Below are positions 1-6,939 of a stretch of DNA of 64,000 nucleotides, in pieces; positions within the stretch are counted from its first letter, which is position 1, and every line of letters starts with the position of its first letter. A program made the translations under genes and the position numbers. The stretch lies in the NCBI RefSeq assembly GCF_002056295.1, contig NZ_CP020100.1:248001-312000 (forward strand). Direction: 5' to 3'. Origin of the DNA: Halopseudomonas phragmitis (GTDB lineage Bacteria; Pseudomonadota; Gammaproteobacteria; Pseudomonadales; Pseudomonadaceae). The notes under the pieces were generated by a model that was given only the letters and a program-made list of their open reading frames with translations, was not told where the DNA came from and did no database searches.

Positions 1-426
1 ACGCCCGTTGACCCAGATATAGGTGATGTCTGTCACCCATTTTTGATTAGGCCCCTTCGCACAAAACCGGCGGCGCAGCAGGTTTTCTTCCACATTGGCC
101 ATTGTCGGGCTGGCGGAGCGGTAGTGAAAGCCTTTGCCATTACGCGCCCGAATGCCGCGTAAGCGCATGATGTTGGCTACGAGGTTCTTTGAGCAAGGCA
201 GTCCCGCTGCCTTCAGTTCATCAACCAGCCTCGGGGCCCCGTAGCGGGCCTTATACTGCGCAAACAACTCAACCACCTTGCACTCAACCTTTTCGCGGTG
301 TAGCTGCCTAGCGCAAGGTGGACGCTTCTACCACTTGTAGAAGCCTGACCGAGACACTGACAGAGCCCGACACATCAAGGTAACCGGGTATTGCCCCAGA
401 TACTCTGCAATGACGACGTACTTCAC
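1..426 (-). pseudogene. IS3 transposase orfB, 5' part with in-frame amber stop
   Basis: The minus strand from the GTG at 426 encodes an IS3 OrfB N-terminus (VKYVVIAEYLGQYPVTLM), followed by a conserved helix-turn-helix-like stretch and the start of the rve/DDE integrase domain; the first catalytic Asp lies in WVTDITY close to base 28. A TAG codon at 328-330, right after FYKW, interrupts the frame, and the reading frame on both sides is otherwise good. The stop should truncate the catalytic subunit, so this copy is probably inactive unless the codon is suppressed. OrfB is normally made as an OrfAB fusion by -1 frameshifting. The rest of the gene is outside the window. Confidence 0.85.
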
Positions 427-728
427 TCCTGGTGCTTCGCAAAGTACGCCGCAGCCTTTTTTAGGAATTCATTTTCCTTCCGAGCTTCATTCAGCTCACG
501 CTTGAGGCGGCGTACCTCTTCTGATTCCTTCCTGGAATAATCAACACCATCCATCGTGTTGAACTGCTTTTCAGACAGACGAGTGAACTGTCGGCGCCAG
601 TTGTAGATCTGGCCGGGATGCAGCTCCAACTCCTTGGCAACCGATGCCGCCGTATTGCCGGGCTGGTCTGCTCGGCGTACGGCTTCCCGGCGAAATTCCT
701 CAGTATATGCGTGCCGCTTCTTGGCCAT
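423..728 (-). CDS. IS3-family transposase OrfA
   Basis: This 101-residue protein has the OrfA pattern: a basic N-terminal helix-turn-helix (KKRHAYTEEFRREAV... followed by a GQIYNWRRQF recognition helix) and a C-terminal leucine-rich coiled coil (ESEEVRRLKRELNEARKENEFLKKA). OrfA binds the IS ends and modulates transposition, and it supplies the N-terminus of the OrfAB transposase. The start ATG at 728 has an AGGAGGT ribosome site just upstream. Its stop TGA overlaps the orfB GTG. The gene is intact although its partner orfB carries a stop. Confidence 0.93.
   Translation of the reverse strand: MAKKRHAYTEEFRREAVRRADQPGNTAASVAKELELHPGQIYNWRRQFTRLSEKQFNTMDGVDYSRKESEEVRRLKRELNEARKENEFLKKAAAYFAKHQE
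456..462 (-). other. A-AAA-AAG programmed -1 frameshift site
   Basis: On the minus strand the codons for LKK near the end of orfA read CTA AAA AAG, giving the A6G slippery heptamer typical of IS3 elements. A -1 slip here enters the orfB frame, which stays open from the slip point through the orfB GTG. The site is seen directly; its function is inferred from the family. Confidence 0.8.
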
Positions 729-793
729 GTCACACCTCCTGCTAGGGGCTACCTAACTATAGAAGGTGTCTACTGCTCATGGGTAACTCGGAT

Positions 794-894
794 GCCTAAC
801 GCCTTACACACCGGTTTGGTATAGTTGGCAGTTTTTTTGCGCAAGCGAAAAAGGTGACGAATTTACCAAATCCGCGTGCTGTAACTTGTTAGGC
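794..894 (-). other. Integron attC site (about 101 bp)
   Basis: The site is bounded by GCCTAAC and GTTAGGC, which fit the consensus cores RYYYAAC and GTTRRRY. The inner arms pair as TTACA-CAC-CGG-TTTGGTA, with single unpaired bases (G, G and A) only on the arm next to the upstream cassette. Such extrahelical bases are a hallmark of attC and set the orientation. The stop codon of the 889-2124 gene lies inside the core, as expected for a cassette. The array therefore reads on the minus strand. Confidence 0.9.
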
Positions 895-2124
895 ATTTTG
901 TAGCTGTTCAAGAAGCTCACCTTCTATTTCTTTTAGCATAAATTCCTCGTTATCTAAAAACCATTTTAGAGAGATAAATTCCAGCCCTAATCTTCCAACA
1001 TAGTGCTCAGATGCAATATAAAAAAAGGGCTCTTCATAGCCATCAATCATCTTAGAAAAAATAAATCCTGCATCTTCAGACATCACGATATCTAGATCGT
1101 AACCAATGCTTTTAAACATCGACTTAAGAATAGAACCATCAACAACAACAAATAAGTACACCTCACCAGCTAAAAAACGGTACAAAGAAGCAGCATCTTT
1201 TATAGATAGCGTAAATGGATAGTAATTATCCCATCGACCATCAGTTTTGGCTTGGTTTAGCATATAAACCAAAGGCTCTTCAATTCCGTTGAATAGATTA
1301 TCATAGTCGGTAACTACCCCTGTTTGAATGCCCACATAGTGCAGCCCTGGCTCAGGGCAAACCCTGCAGAACTTATCATCAAAAAGGGAACGAATAACCT
1401 CATTTATTGCTGAGTTATGATGTTTCTCTTCTTCTGGGAATGCCACACGTTTCATGCTGTCTAGGCCACCAATCGACCCTACATCGCTTTCAAAATAACT
1501 ATGTATTTTATCTATTGACTCAATTTGTCGCTTTACTCGCTTATTCGTGTTTGAACTAGACTTAACCTCAATCACATGAGGGTCACTTGCACCTAGAAGG
1601 CAAATATCACCATGCCTTATCGAGTTGGTGATATCACAAAGGATAGCAGGAACATTGTGCTCAGTGGCACTCATGACTAATTGCCATTCCTTCTCTATTC
1701 CTTCTTTCCCACCAATATACCCAGACGTTTTTTTTATTTCTGGTGAATCCACTTCAAAGATAAGCCGCTTGAGATTCCATTTACTAACGTACTTAAAAAC
1801 AATGCCATCACCAAAACATCTCCAAACGTAAAGCAGGAATTTATAGCCAGATAATGATTTCTTTACGCTTGAAATCTTTGATTTAATTTCAATAGAGCGC
1901 TCTTTACCATTCTTGTTTGATCTCAGGGATTTTTTTAGCCCTCCTAGCTCCGCTTTCTTTTTATTTATTCGTACCTCTGTACCCAATATCCTTTCAAGAA
2001 TGTATTTTTGAATTTCCAAAAGCGGAGAGAAATCCTCACTTGATGGATCAATTGCATCAAGCATATCCTTTAAGGCAAAAATATGCCTCTTATAGTATTT
2101 CAACATGCTAAGGTTTGAATCCAC
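889..2124 (-). CDS. Cassette gene: putative PD-(D/E)XK-type nuclease protein
   Basis: A 411-residue protein of a family I do not recognise. The first ~100 residues are charged, helical and coiled-coil-like (ERSIEIKSKISSVKKS). Around residues 170-190 there is HGDICLLGASDPHVIEVKS, which fits the metal-binding core of PD-(D/E)XK nucleases (Asp173, then Glu186-x-Lys188). The C-terminal half has no motif I can name. The start is a GTG at 2124; an ATG six codons later is also possible. The gene is visibly AT-rich compared with the chromosome and sits between attC sites, so it is a mobile cassette. A defence or restriction role is inferred from the motif and the setting. Confidence 0.7.
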   Translation of the reverse strand: MDSNLSMLKYYKRHIFALKDMLDAIDPSSEDFSPLLEIQKYILERILGTEVRINKKKAELGGLKKSLRSNKNGKERSIEIKSKISSVKKSLSGYKFLLYVWRCFGDGIVFKYVSKWNLKRLIFEVDSPEIKKTSGYIGGKEGIEKEWQLVMSATEHNVPAILCDITNSIRHGDICLLGASDPHVIEVKSSSNTNKRVKRQIESIDKIHSYFESDVGSIGGLDSMKRVAFPEEEKHHNSAINEVIRSLFDDKFCRVCPEPGLHYVGIQTGVVTDYDNLFNGIEEPLVYMLNQAKTDGRWDNYYPFTLSIKDAASLYRFLAGEVYLFVVVDGSILKSMFKSIGYDLDIVMSEDAGFIFSKMIDGYEEPFFYIASEHYVGRLGLEFISLKWFLDNEEFMLKEIEGELLEQLQNA

Positions 2125-2136
2125 AGATCACCTAAC

Positions 2137-2208
2137 GCCTAACGCCGCGCTTTGCGGCAAGTTTGGAGCGCAGCGGAAAACTTGTCCGACAACAGCGCTT
2201 TGTTAGGT
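2137..2208 (-). other. Integron attC site (about 72 bp) with a doubled core
   Basis: Minus strand: ACCTAAC core, arms containing AAAGCGCTG and CGCAAAGCGC plus CGGACAAGTTTTCCGC and GCGCTCCAAACTTGCCGC, then the GTTAGGC core. The complementary arms and length match common chromosomal-integron attC sites. It lies six bases after the stop of the 2215-3192 gene. A second core, GTTAGGT (2130-2136), follows directly, so two GTTRRRY cores stand in tandem before the next gene. Confidence 0.93.
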
Positions 2209-2214
2209 TCCATC

Positions 2215-3192
2215 TCAAATAATCCCCTTTGATTGCATCCAAGCCATCATGTTTGCAAAATTCTGAGGCTCTGGGATTCTTGACGCTGCTAGCATCCTGT
2301 GAACTCGCTGCTCTCTTTTCGCTGGATCAGATGGTAGATTATTCCATTTGGGGTTGTTAGATACTAAGTTTCGAATTCGCTGCTCAAGAATAGCTTCACT
2401 GGCCATAGCAACAGATAGGGCTGCGTCAAATGTACAGATTAATTTCCGAACAATTGTTGCGAAATTAATGCAGTCCTTTAAGTTCAACTCGATACTTTGA
2501 CCAAGTGTTTGGCTCGGCAATATAAAATTATTACGAAACGGTGAAGGTTTTACTGCTTGGATTGTTGCCAATTCGGTATGCTTGTCAATTATATCCTGCG
2601 TCACAACACCCTCTGAGTGAATGAATGAATTTCTGCATTCTTTGAAAAACCTATACGCAAGCAAATGTTGATCTATGAAAGACCAGCAATTTAAGTATGA
2701 TTTTTTTAGGGTCGGAAGAAATTCATCCTTCATCAACGTCGATGCGGAAGTATTAGCTTCATTCACAGCAACTGGATAGCCTGATACCTGTCTATTTGCC
2801 CTTACGCCAGAAGGAAATTGAATTGCTTTTGCGTTCCTTTCATAAGTAGATGAGGAGAATAAATCCTTACAGACTTTTTCTGCCCAGCCCTCATATAAAG
2901 TACACACATCAAACAAAATCCATCGAGAAAAATCTTTTTCGTGTTCAGCCCAATCTGTTTTCACAAATAATTTTTTGAAGTCAATTCCACCGGGCATAGG
3001 CAATCCCGCAAGAAATTTATTTTCAATTTCACTGATATGTAGATCTGGAAACTGGGTATTAAAACCTCTCACTTGCCACCAAAGTTCACGTAATCCTGCA
3101 TAGCTCCCCCAAATAAAGCTGAAAACATCACCTAATCGGTTGTCTACACTTTGAGTCGACGAAAAAAAGAATGCTGGCTTTGAACTGGGCAT
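2215..3192 (-). CDS. Cassette gene: putative HEPN-motif protein
   Basis: A 325-residue protein of no family I can name. Residues 180-195 read YRFFKECRNSFIHSEG. The Arg187-Asn188-x3-His192 pattern is the R-x4-6-H catalytic signature of HEPN domains, many of which are toxin or defence RNases, and the surrounding helices are compatible with that fold. The C-terminal ~120 residues are helical and end IPEPQNFANMMAWMQSKGII. The ATG at 3192 lies ten bases after a GTTAGGT cassette core, and an attC follows the stop, so this is a complete cassette. It is AT-rich compared with its surroundings. The HEPN call rests on a short motif only; an abortive-infection role is inferred. Confidence 0.65.
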   Translation of the reverse strand: MPSSKPAFFFSSTQSVDNRLGDVFSFIWGSYAGLRELWWQVRGFNTQFPDLHISEIENKFLAGLPMPGGIDFKKLFVKTDWAEHEKDFSRWILFDVCTLYEGWAEKVCKDLFSSSTYERNAKAIQFPSGVRANRQVSGYPVAVNEANTSASTLMKDEFLPTLKKSYLNCWSFIDQHLLAYRFFKECRNSFIHSEGVVTQDIIDKHTELATIQAVKPSPFRNNFILPSQTLGQSIELNLKDCINFATIVRKLICTFDAALSVAMASEAILEQRIRNLVSNNPKWNNLPSDPAKREQRVHRMLAASRIPEPQNFANMMAWMQSKGII

Positions 3193-3201
3193 AATTTAAG
3201 T

Positions 3202-3208
3202 ACCTAAC
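3202..3208 (-). other. Cassette-boundary core site (GTTAGGT)
   Basis: On the minus strand GTTAGGT fits the GTTRRRY recombination core and lies just upstream of the 3192 start. The next ~90 bases show no partner RYYYAAC core, so this is the attI-side end of the array or a secondary insertion site. No integrase gene is seen between here and the acyl-CoA dehydrogenase gene. Confidence 0.6.
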
Positions 3209-3295
3209 AGTGAAGTGGATCGACAGCTTTATGACCACATATCGTTGGCTTCTCTATGATTGCTGTCCTCCCCAACACAGTCGAGCGAAAAACCC

Positions 3296-3475
3296 TCATA
3301 CATTCAGCCCCTTAGCCAACTCCCCAAACACTCTAGCGTAATCGCTTGGCTTCTCTGTTTCATGCACACAATCATGCCCTGGCGCACGCTGGGCGCAGGG
3401 TTTTGCATGGGATTCAAAGGTGCATGGCAGGGCAAGGGCTGCTCTGCTGCGGATTGCGTGTCCGTGCTGGGTCAT
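3296..3475 (-). CDS. Small ORF, 59 residues, unknown function
   Basis: Begins MTQHGHAIRSRAALALPC and ends RVFGELAKGLNV. The ATG at 3475 is preceded by a strong AGGAGGT ribosome site with good spacing, which is the main reason to believe it. There are four cysteines and several histidines (PCTFESHAKPCAQRAPGHDC), which could suggest metal binding but match no family I know. It lies between the cassette array and a strong terminator. It could be an unrelated small chromosomal gene or a remnant. Confidence 0.5.
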   Translation of the reverse strand: MTQHGHAIRSRAALALPCTFESHAKPCAQRAPGHDCVHETEKPSDYARVFGELAKGLNV

Positions 3476-3574
3476 GCTGACCTCCTGTCGATAATGATTT
3501 GAAGATAAACCGTTATCGCGTGAAGGCCAAGGGCCATTTTTGTGGCTGAGCGCCCAAACCTGGGCAACAGAAAC

Positions 3575-3611
3575 ACAAAACCCCGGCCAGGTAACCCGGC
3601 CGGGGTTTTGT
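3575..3611. terminator. Bidirectional intrinsic terminator
   Basis: A perfect eight-base stem CCCCGGCC/GGCCGGGG with an eight-to-nine-base loop, flanked by AAAA on the left and TTTT on the right, so it has a U-tract on both strands. It lies 19 bases after the acyl-CoA dehydrogenase gene and separates it from the accessory region. Confidence 0.9.
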
Positions 3612-3629
3612 TGAGGCGCTGCGCGGGGC

Positions 3630-5435
3630 TTAGTAGCCCAGAGCGAAGTCTTCCTCGGCCATGTCCATCAGGTTGTCAGCACCGGACAGGATGGCTTCAA
3701 CATGCGCGCGGGTACGCGGCAGGATGCGCTGGTAGTAGAAGCGCGCAGTCTGCAGCTTGGCCTTGTAGAAGGCCGCGTCGTCAGTACCGGCAGCCAGCTT
3801 CTCAGCGGCCACGCGGGCCATGTCAGCCCAGAAGTAGGCCAGGCAGACGTAACCGGAGTACATCAGGTAGTCCACCGAAGCGGCACCGACCATCTCGCGG
3901 TCTTTCATGGCAGCCATGCCGATCTTCATGGTCAGGTCGGCCCATTCCTTGTTCAGCTGAGCCAGCGGCGCAACGAACTCTTTGACCGAGTCGTTGGCTT
4001 CCTGAGCCTGGCAGAACTTGTGGACGATCTTGGTGAAGCCCTTGAGTGCTTCGCCCTGGGTCATCAGTACCTTGCGGCCGAGCAGGTCGAGGGCCTGGAT
4101 GCCGGTGGTGCCTTCATACAGCATGGAGATACGGGCATCACGCACGTTCTGTTCCATGCCCCATTCGGCGATAAAACCGTGACCGCCGTAGATCTGCACG
4201 CCGTGGTTGGCGGCTTCGAAGCCGACTTCGGTCATGAACGCCTTGGCGATCGGGGTGAGGAAGGCCAGCAGCGCATCAGCGGCTTTCTTCTGCTCCGGGT
4301 CCTGGCTGTTCTTGACAATATCCACCTGCTTGGCGGTGAAGTAGACCATTGCCCGGTTGCCTTCAGCAAAGGCTTTCATGGTCAGCAGCATGCGGCGTAC
4401 ATCGGGGTGAACGATGATCGGGTCAGCAGCTTTCTCGGGCGCCTTGGCACCGGTCAGAGCGCGCATTTGCAGACGCTCGCGGGCATACTTGATGCCACCC
4501 TGGAAGCCGATTTCGGCATGGGCCAGACCCTGCAGTGCAGTACCCAGACGGGCGGTGTTCATGAAGGTGAACATGGCGTTCAGGCCCTTGTTCGGCTCGC
4601 CGATCAGGAAGCCGGTGGCGCCGTCGAAGTTCATGACGCAAGTGGCGTTGCCATGGATACCCATTTTGTGTTCCAGCGAGCCGCAGGATACGCCATTGCG
4701 CTCGCCCTTCTCGCCATTGGCGTCGGGCAGGAACTTGGGAACGATAAACAGGGAGATACCCTTGGTGCCGGCCGGGGCGTCGGGCAGGCGGGCCAGAACG
4801 ATATGGACGATGTTCTCGGCCATGTCGTGCTCACCGGAAGAAATGAAGATCTTGGTGCCGGAAACCTTGTAGCTGCCATCGGCCTGCGGCTCAGCCTTGG
4901 TGCGCAGCATGCCCAGGTCGGTACCGCAGTGCGGCTCGGTCAGACACATGGTGCCGGTCCACTGACCGGAAACCAGCTTGGTCAGGTAGACGTGCTTCTG
5001 CTCGTCGCTGCCGTGGGTGTCGATGGTATTCATGGCGCCGTGCGACAGGCCCGGGTACATACCCCAGGACCAGTTGGCCTGGCCAACCATTTCGCTGATC
5101 GCCAGACCCAGCGACTCGGGCAGGCCCTGACCACCGTGCTCAACGTCATGCGCCAGGCTCGGCCAGCCGCCTTCGACGAACTGCTGGTAGGCTTCCTTGA
5201 AGCCAGTCGGGGTCTTGACGCCTTCCGGACTCCAGGTGCAGCCTTCGGTGTCGCCAACGCGGTTCAACGGAGCAATCACCTGCTCACAGAACTTGGCGCC
5301 CTCTTCCAGAATCGCATTGACCATATCCGGAGTGGCGTCTTCGCAACCCGGCAGACTCTGATAATGTTCTTCGTAACCCAGAAGTTCATCACGCACGAAA
5401 CGGATGTCACGCAGGGGAGCCTTGTAATCTGGCAT
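3630..5435 (-). CDS. Acyl-CoA dehydrogenase, 601-residue FadE type
   Basis: An FAD enzyme of fatty-acid beta-oxidation that converts acyl-CoA to trans-2-enoyl-CoA. It has the 600-residue Pseudomonas architecture: an N-terminal extension, the helical N domain, the middle beta domain ([25 protein letters not shown]), the C-terminal helical domain with [13 protein letters not shown], the probable catalytic base Glu441 in LYEGTTGIQ, and a long C-terminal extension ending [12 protein letters not shown]. From memory the closest P. aeruginosa counterparts are PA0506 and PA0508, which also sit near the bio genes. A PsrA-type operator upstream suggests induction by long-chain fatty acids. Substrate chain length cannot be read from the sequence. 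Confidence 0.93.
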   Translation of the reverse strand: MPDYKAPLRDIRFVRDELLGYEEHYQSLPGCEDATPDMVNAILEEGAKFCEQVIAPLNRVGDTEGCTWSPEGVKTPTGFKEAYQQFVEGGWPSLAHDVEHGGQGLPESLGLAISEMVGQANWSWGMYPGLSHGAMNTIDTHGSDEQKHVYLTKLVSGQWTGTMCLTEPHCGTDLGMLRTKAEPQADGSYKVSGTKIFISSGEHDMAENIVHIVLARLPDAPAGTKGISLFIVPKFLPDANGEKGERNGVSCGSLEHKMGIHGNATCVMNFDGATGFLIGEPNKGLNAMFTFMNTARLGTALQGLAHAEIGFQGGIKYARERLQMRALTGAKAPEKAADPIIVHPDVRRMLLTMKAFAEGNRAMVYFTAKQVDIVKNSQDPEQKKAADALLAFLTPIAKAFMTEVGFEAANHGVQIYGGHGFIAEWGMEQNVRDARISMLYEGTTGIQALDLLGRKVLMTQGEALKGFTKIVHKFCQAQEANDSVKEFVAPLAQLNKEWADLTMKIGMAAMKDREMVGAASVDYLMYSGYVCLAYFWADMARVAAEKLAAGTDDAAFYKAKLQTARFYYQRILPRTRAHVEAILSGADNLMDMAEEDFALGY

Positions 5436-5525
5436 GGCACTTGACCTCGACGGTTGTTACGGGATGCGACAGCCTGTGGCTGCAATTATGTTACGGGGCC
5501 TTTGAAAGTCATCTGCACAGGCAGC

Positions 5526-5545
5526 TTTCAAACGCGTGTTTGAAA
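5526..5545 (-). promoter_or_regulatory. PsrA-type operator upstream of the acyl-CoA dehydrogenase
   Basis: A perfect 20-base palindrome, TTTCAAAC-GCGT-GTTTGAAA, about 90 bases before the start codon. Its core CAAAC-N4-GTTTG fits the published PsrA box (G/CAAAC N2-4 GTTTG/C). PsrA is a fatty-acid-responsive TetR repressor of beta-oxidation genes in Pseudomonas. The site is seen; the regulator is inferred. Confidence 0.75.
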
Positions 5546-5682
5546 CATACGTTTACGCCAGCACACTGTCAACCCCTCGTGAATGTCCGACCATAAATAA
5601 TTTGTAAATGGTGCGCGCCTGCCCCAGGACTCAGCGTCAGGCCAATGGAGCAGACCAGAGAAAAGCAGAAGGAAAACGAGAA

Positions 5683-5710
5683 CTGCTGCGCGGAGGTATC
5701 AGCGCAGCAG
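5683..5710 (-). terminator. Probable terminator after the 5736-6068 gene
   Basis: Nine-base stem CTGCTGCGC/GCGCAGCAG with a ten-base loop, followed on the minus strand by TTCTCGTTTTCC. The T-tract is broken, so strength is uncertain. Confidence 0.55.
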
Positions 5711-5735
5711 CAGGGAATTCAGAGGGGTAAAAAAA

Positions 5736-6068
5736 TCAGGCAGTTACATCCAGCAAGGTGCCCAGCACCTCATCGGCGGTATCGATCACCGAGGCGCCAG
5801 CTTCCACTTCACGCTGAGCCAGTTGCAGTTCAACCAGGCTGTCGACCAGATTGACCGGGCGGCTGGTTTCCACTGCAGTGGTGGCCACGGGTTGAGGGTT
5901 GGCCGGTTGTGCCGGTACCGCCTGGGCTGCGGCCGGATCGTCGGGCAGGGCCAGGCGGGCGATATCGTTCGCTGCTCCGGTCATCCGTTGCTGGCCCTGA
6001 CGCACACTGTTCAGGCCAGAGGACATTACATCAAGCATGGCCATAGGCTGGTCCTCAGGTAAATTCAT
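5736..6068 (-). CDS. Small protein with flagellar rod/hook-like termini (PA0505-like position)
   Basis: A 110-residue protein. The N-terminus (LDVMSSGLNSVRQGQQRMTGAANDIARL) resembles the N-terminal helix of flagellar rod and hook proteins. The C-terminus (LVELQLAQREVEAGASVID, then TADEVLGTLLDV) resembles their conserved C-terminal helix. The middle is a Pro/Ala-rich linker (AAAQAVPAQPANPQPVATT) in place of the usual beta domains. Its place between the acyl-CoA dehydrogenase and bioD matches, from memory, the uncharacterised PA0505. No function is established; the similarity to flagellar axial proteins is my reading and could be chance in a short helical protein. Confidence 0.75.
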   Translation of the reverse strand: MNLPEDQPMAMLDVMSSGLNSVRQGQQRMTGAANDIARLALPDDPAAAQAVPAQPANPQPVATTAVETSRPVNLVDSLVELQLAQREVEAGASVIDTADEVLGTLLDVTA

Positions 6069-6070
6069 GC

Positions 6071-6212
6071 AGGAGCCTCTGAAAAACTACCTACGTTGGC
6101 AATACGGCGTTAAAAACGACCTCAAAATGCTCATTTACCACATGTAAACTGCGCTTTTTCGATCGTTTTTGCCTTGTCTTGCCTGCCTCGCCGACGTTTT
6201 TCAGAGGCTCCT
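6071..6212. repeat. MITE-like palindromic element, copy 1
   Basis: A 142-base noncoding element with perfect 17-base terminal inverted repeats (AGGAGCCTCTGAAAAAC and its complement). The interior is near-identical to the element at 44670-44823, which lies in the opposite orientation. It sits between bioD and the small gene upstream of it. No transposase is encoded, so it would need to be moved in trans or be a fossil. Confidence 0.8.
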
Positions 6213-6257
6213 GTTTAACCATTCAAGCACAATCGGCCAGCCATGGGTAGTTTTGCC

Positions 6258-6938
6258 TCACAGCAGTGGGGTCAGATCCAGACATTCGGCGACCCAGCGG
6301 CTATCAACCTGTTCCAGCCAGGGCACTTCTCCCAGGCACGGCGCCGGCAGCAGCTTGCGCAGGGTTTCCAGGTTTTCCCGCGGGCGGCTCATGTTCGGAT
6401 CGACCTGATTGGCCACCCAGCCGACCAGCCGTAGCCCGCTGGCGGCGATTGATTCGGCGGTCAGCAGGGCGTGGTTGATACAACCCAGACGCAGCCCCAC
6501 TACCATGATCACCGGCAGTTTCAGATCAACGGCCAGTTCGGCCAGAGTCTGTTCCTCATTGAGCGGCACCTTCCAGCCGCCGGCGCCTTCAACCAGCGTC
6601 AGATCGGCATTGCGGTCGAATACTTGCAAACAGGCGCCAGCCAGCAGCTCGACGCTGAGCCCGACATTTTCCTCACGGGCGGCGATATGCGGGGCAATGG
6701 CCGACTCCAGGGTAATCGGGTTGACCAACTCGTAGGCCAGCGGCGGATGACATTCAGCCTGCAGCGCCAGCGCGTCATCATTGCGCAGACCTTCGGCGGT
6801 GCGTTCACAGCCAGCCGCGACCGGCTTGACCGCTGCGGTGGTCAGGCCCGCCTGGCGGGCGGCATGCAGCAGGCCGGCGGCGATGGTGGTTTTGCCGATC
6901 TCGGTATCGGTTCCGGTTACGAAATAGCGTTTGGACAT
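6258..6938 (-). CDS. bioD: Dethiobiotin synthetase BioD
   Basis: Makes dethiobiotin from 7,8-diaminopelargonate, CO2 and ATP, the penultimate step of biotin synthesis. The 226-residue length matches the family. The N-terminal P-loop reads FVTGTDTEIGKTTIA (residues 5-19), and LVEGAGGWKVPL is the conserved second motif. The start ATG at 6938 has a GGAGGG ribosome site and lies just after the bioC stop at 6940. It is the last gene of bioF-bioH-bioC-bioD; bioA is not in the window. Confidence 0.96.
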   Translation of the reverse strand: MSKRYFVTGTDTEIGKTTIAAGLLHAARQAGLTTAAVKPVAAGCERTAEGLRNDDALALQAECHPPLAYELVNPITLESAIAPHIAAREENVGLSVELLAGACLQVFDRNADLTLVEGAGGWKVPLNEEQTLAELAVDLKLPVIMVVGLRLGCINHALLTAESIAASGLRLVGWVANQVDPNMSRPRENLETLRKLLPAPCLGEVPWLEQVDSRWVAECLDLTPLL

Positions 6939-6939
6939 T

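Larger units (their letters stand above)
1..779 (-). mobile_element. IS3-family insertion sequence, cut by the window edge
   Basis: Contains an IS3-type orfA and the start of orfB on the minus strand. The right end is placed near 779 because the minus strand there begins TGAGCAGTAGACACC, with the TG start usual for this family, and runs about 50 bases into orfA. The left end lies outside the window, so the inverted repeat pair and target duplication cannot be checked. The element lies about 14 bases beyond the attC core at 794-800, so it interrupts the start of the next integron cassette. The exact end is inferred. Confidence 0.8.

Noticed and set aside
3209-3629. Possible integrase gene remnant on the attI side of the cassettes
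   Set aside because: Read in several frames; no stretch resembled a tyrosine recombinase, so no intI is claimed.
3702-5444. 580-codon open frame antisense to the acyl-CoA dehydrogenase
   Set aside because: Shadow of a highly expressed GC-rich gene; no family features.
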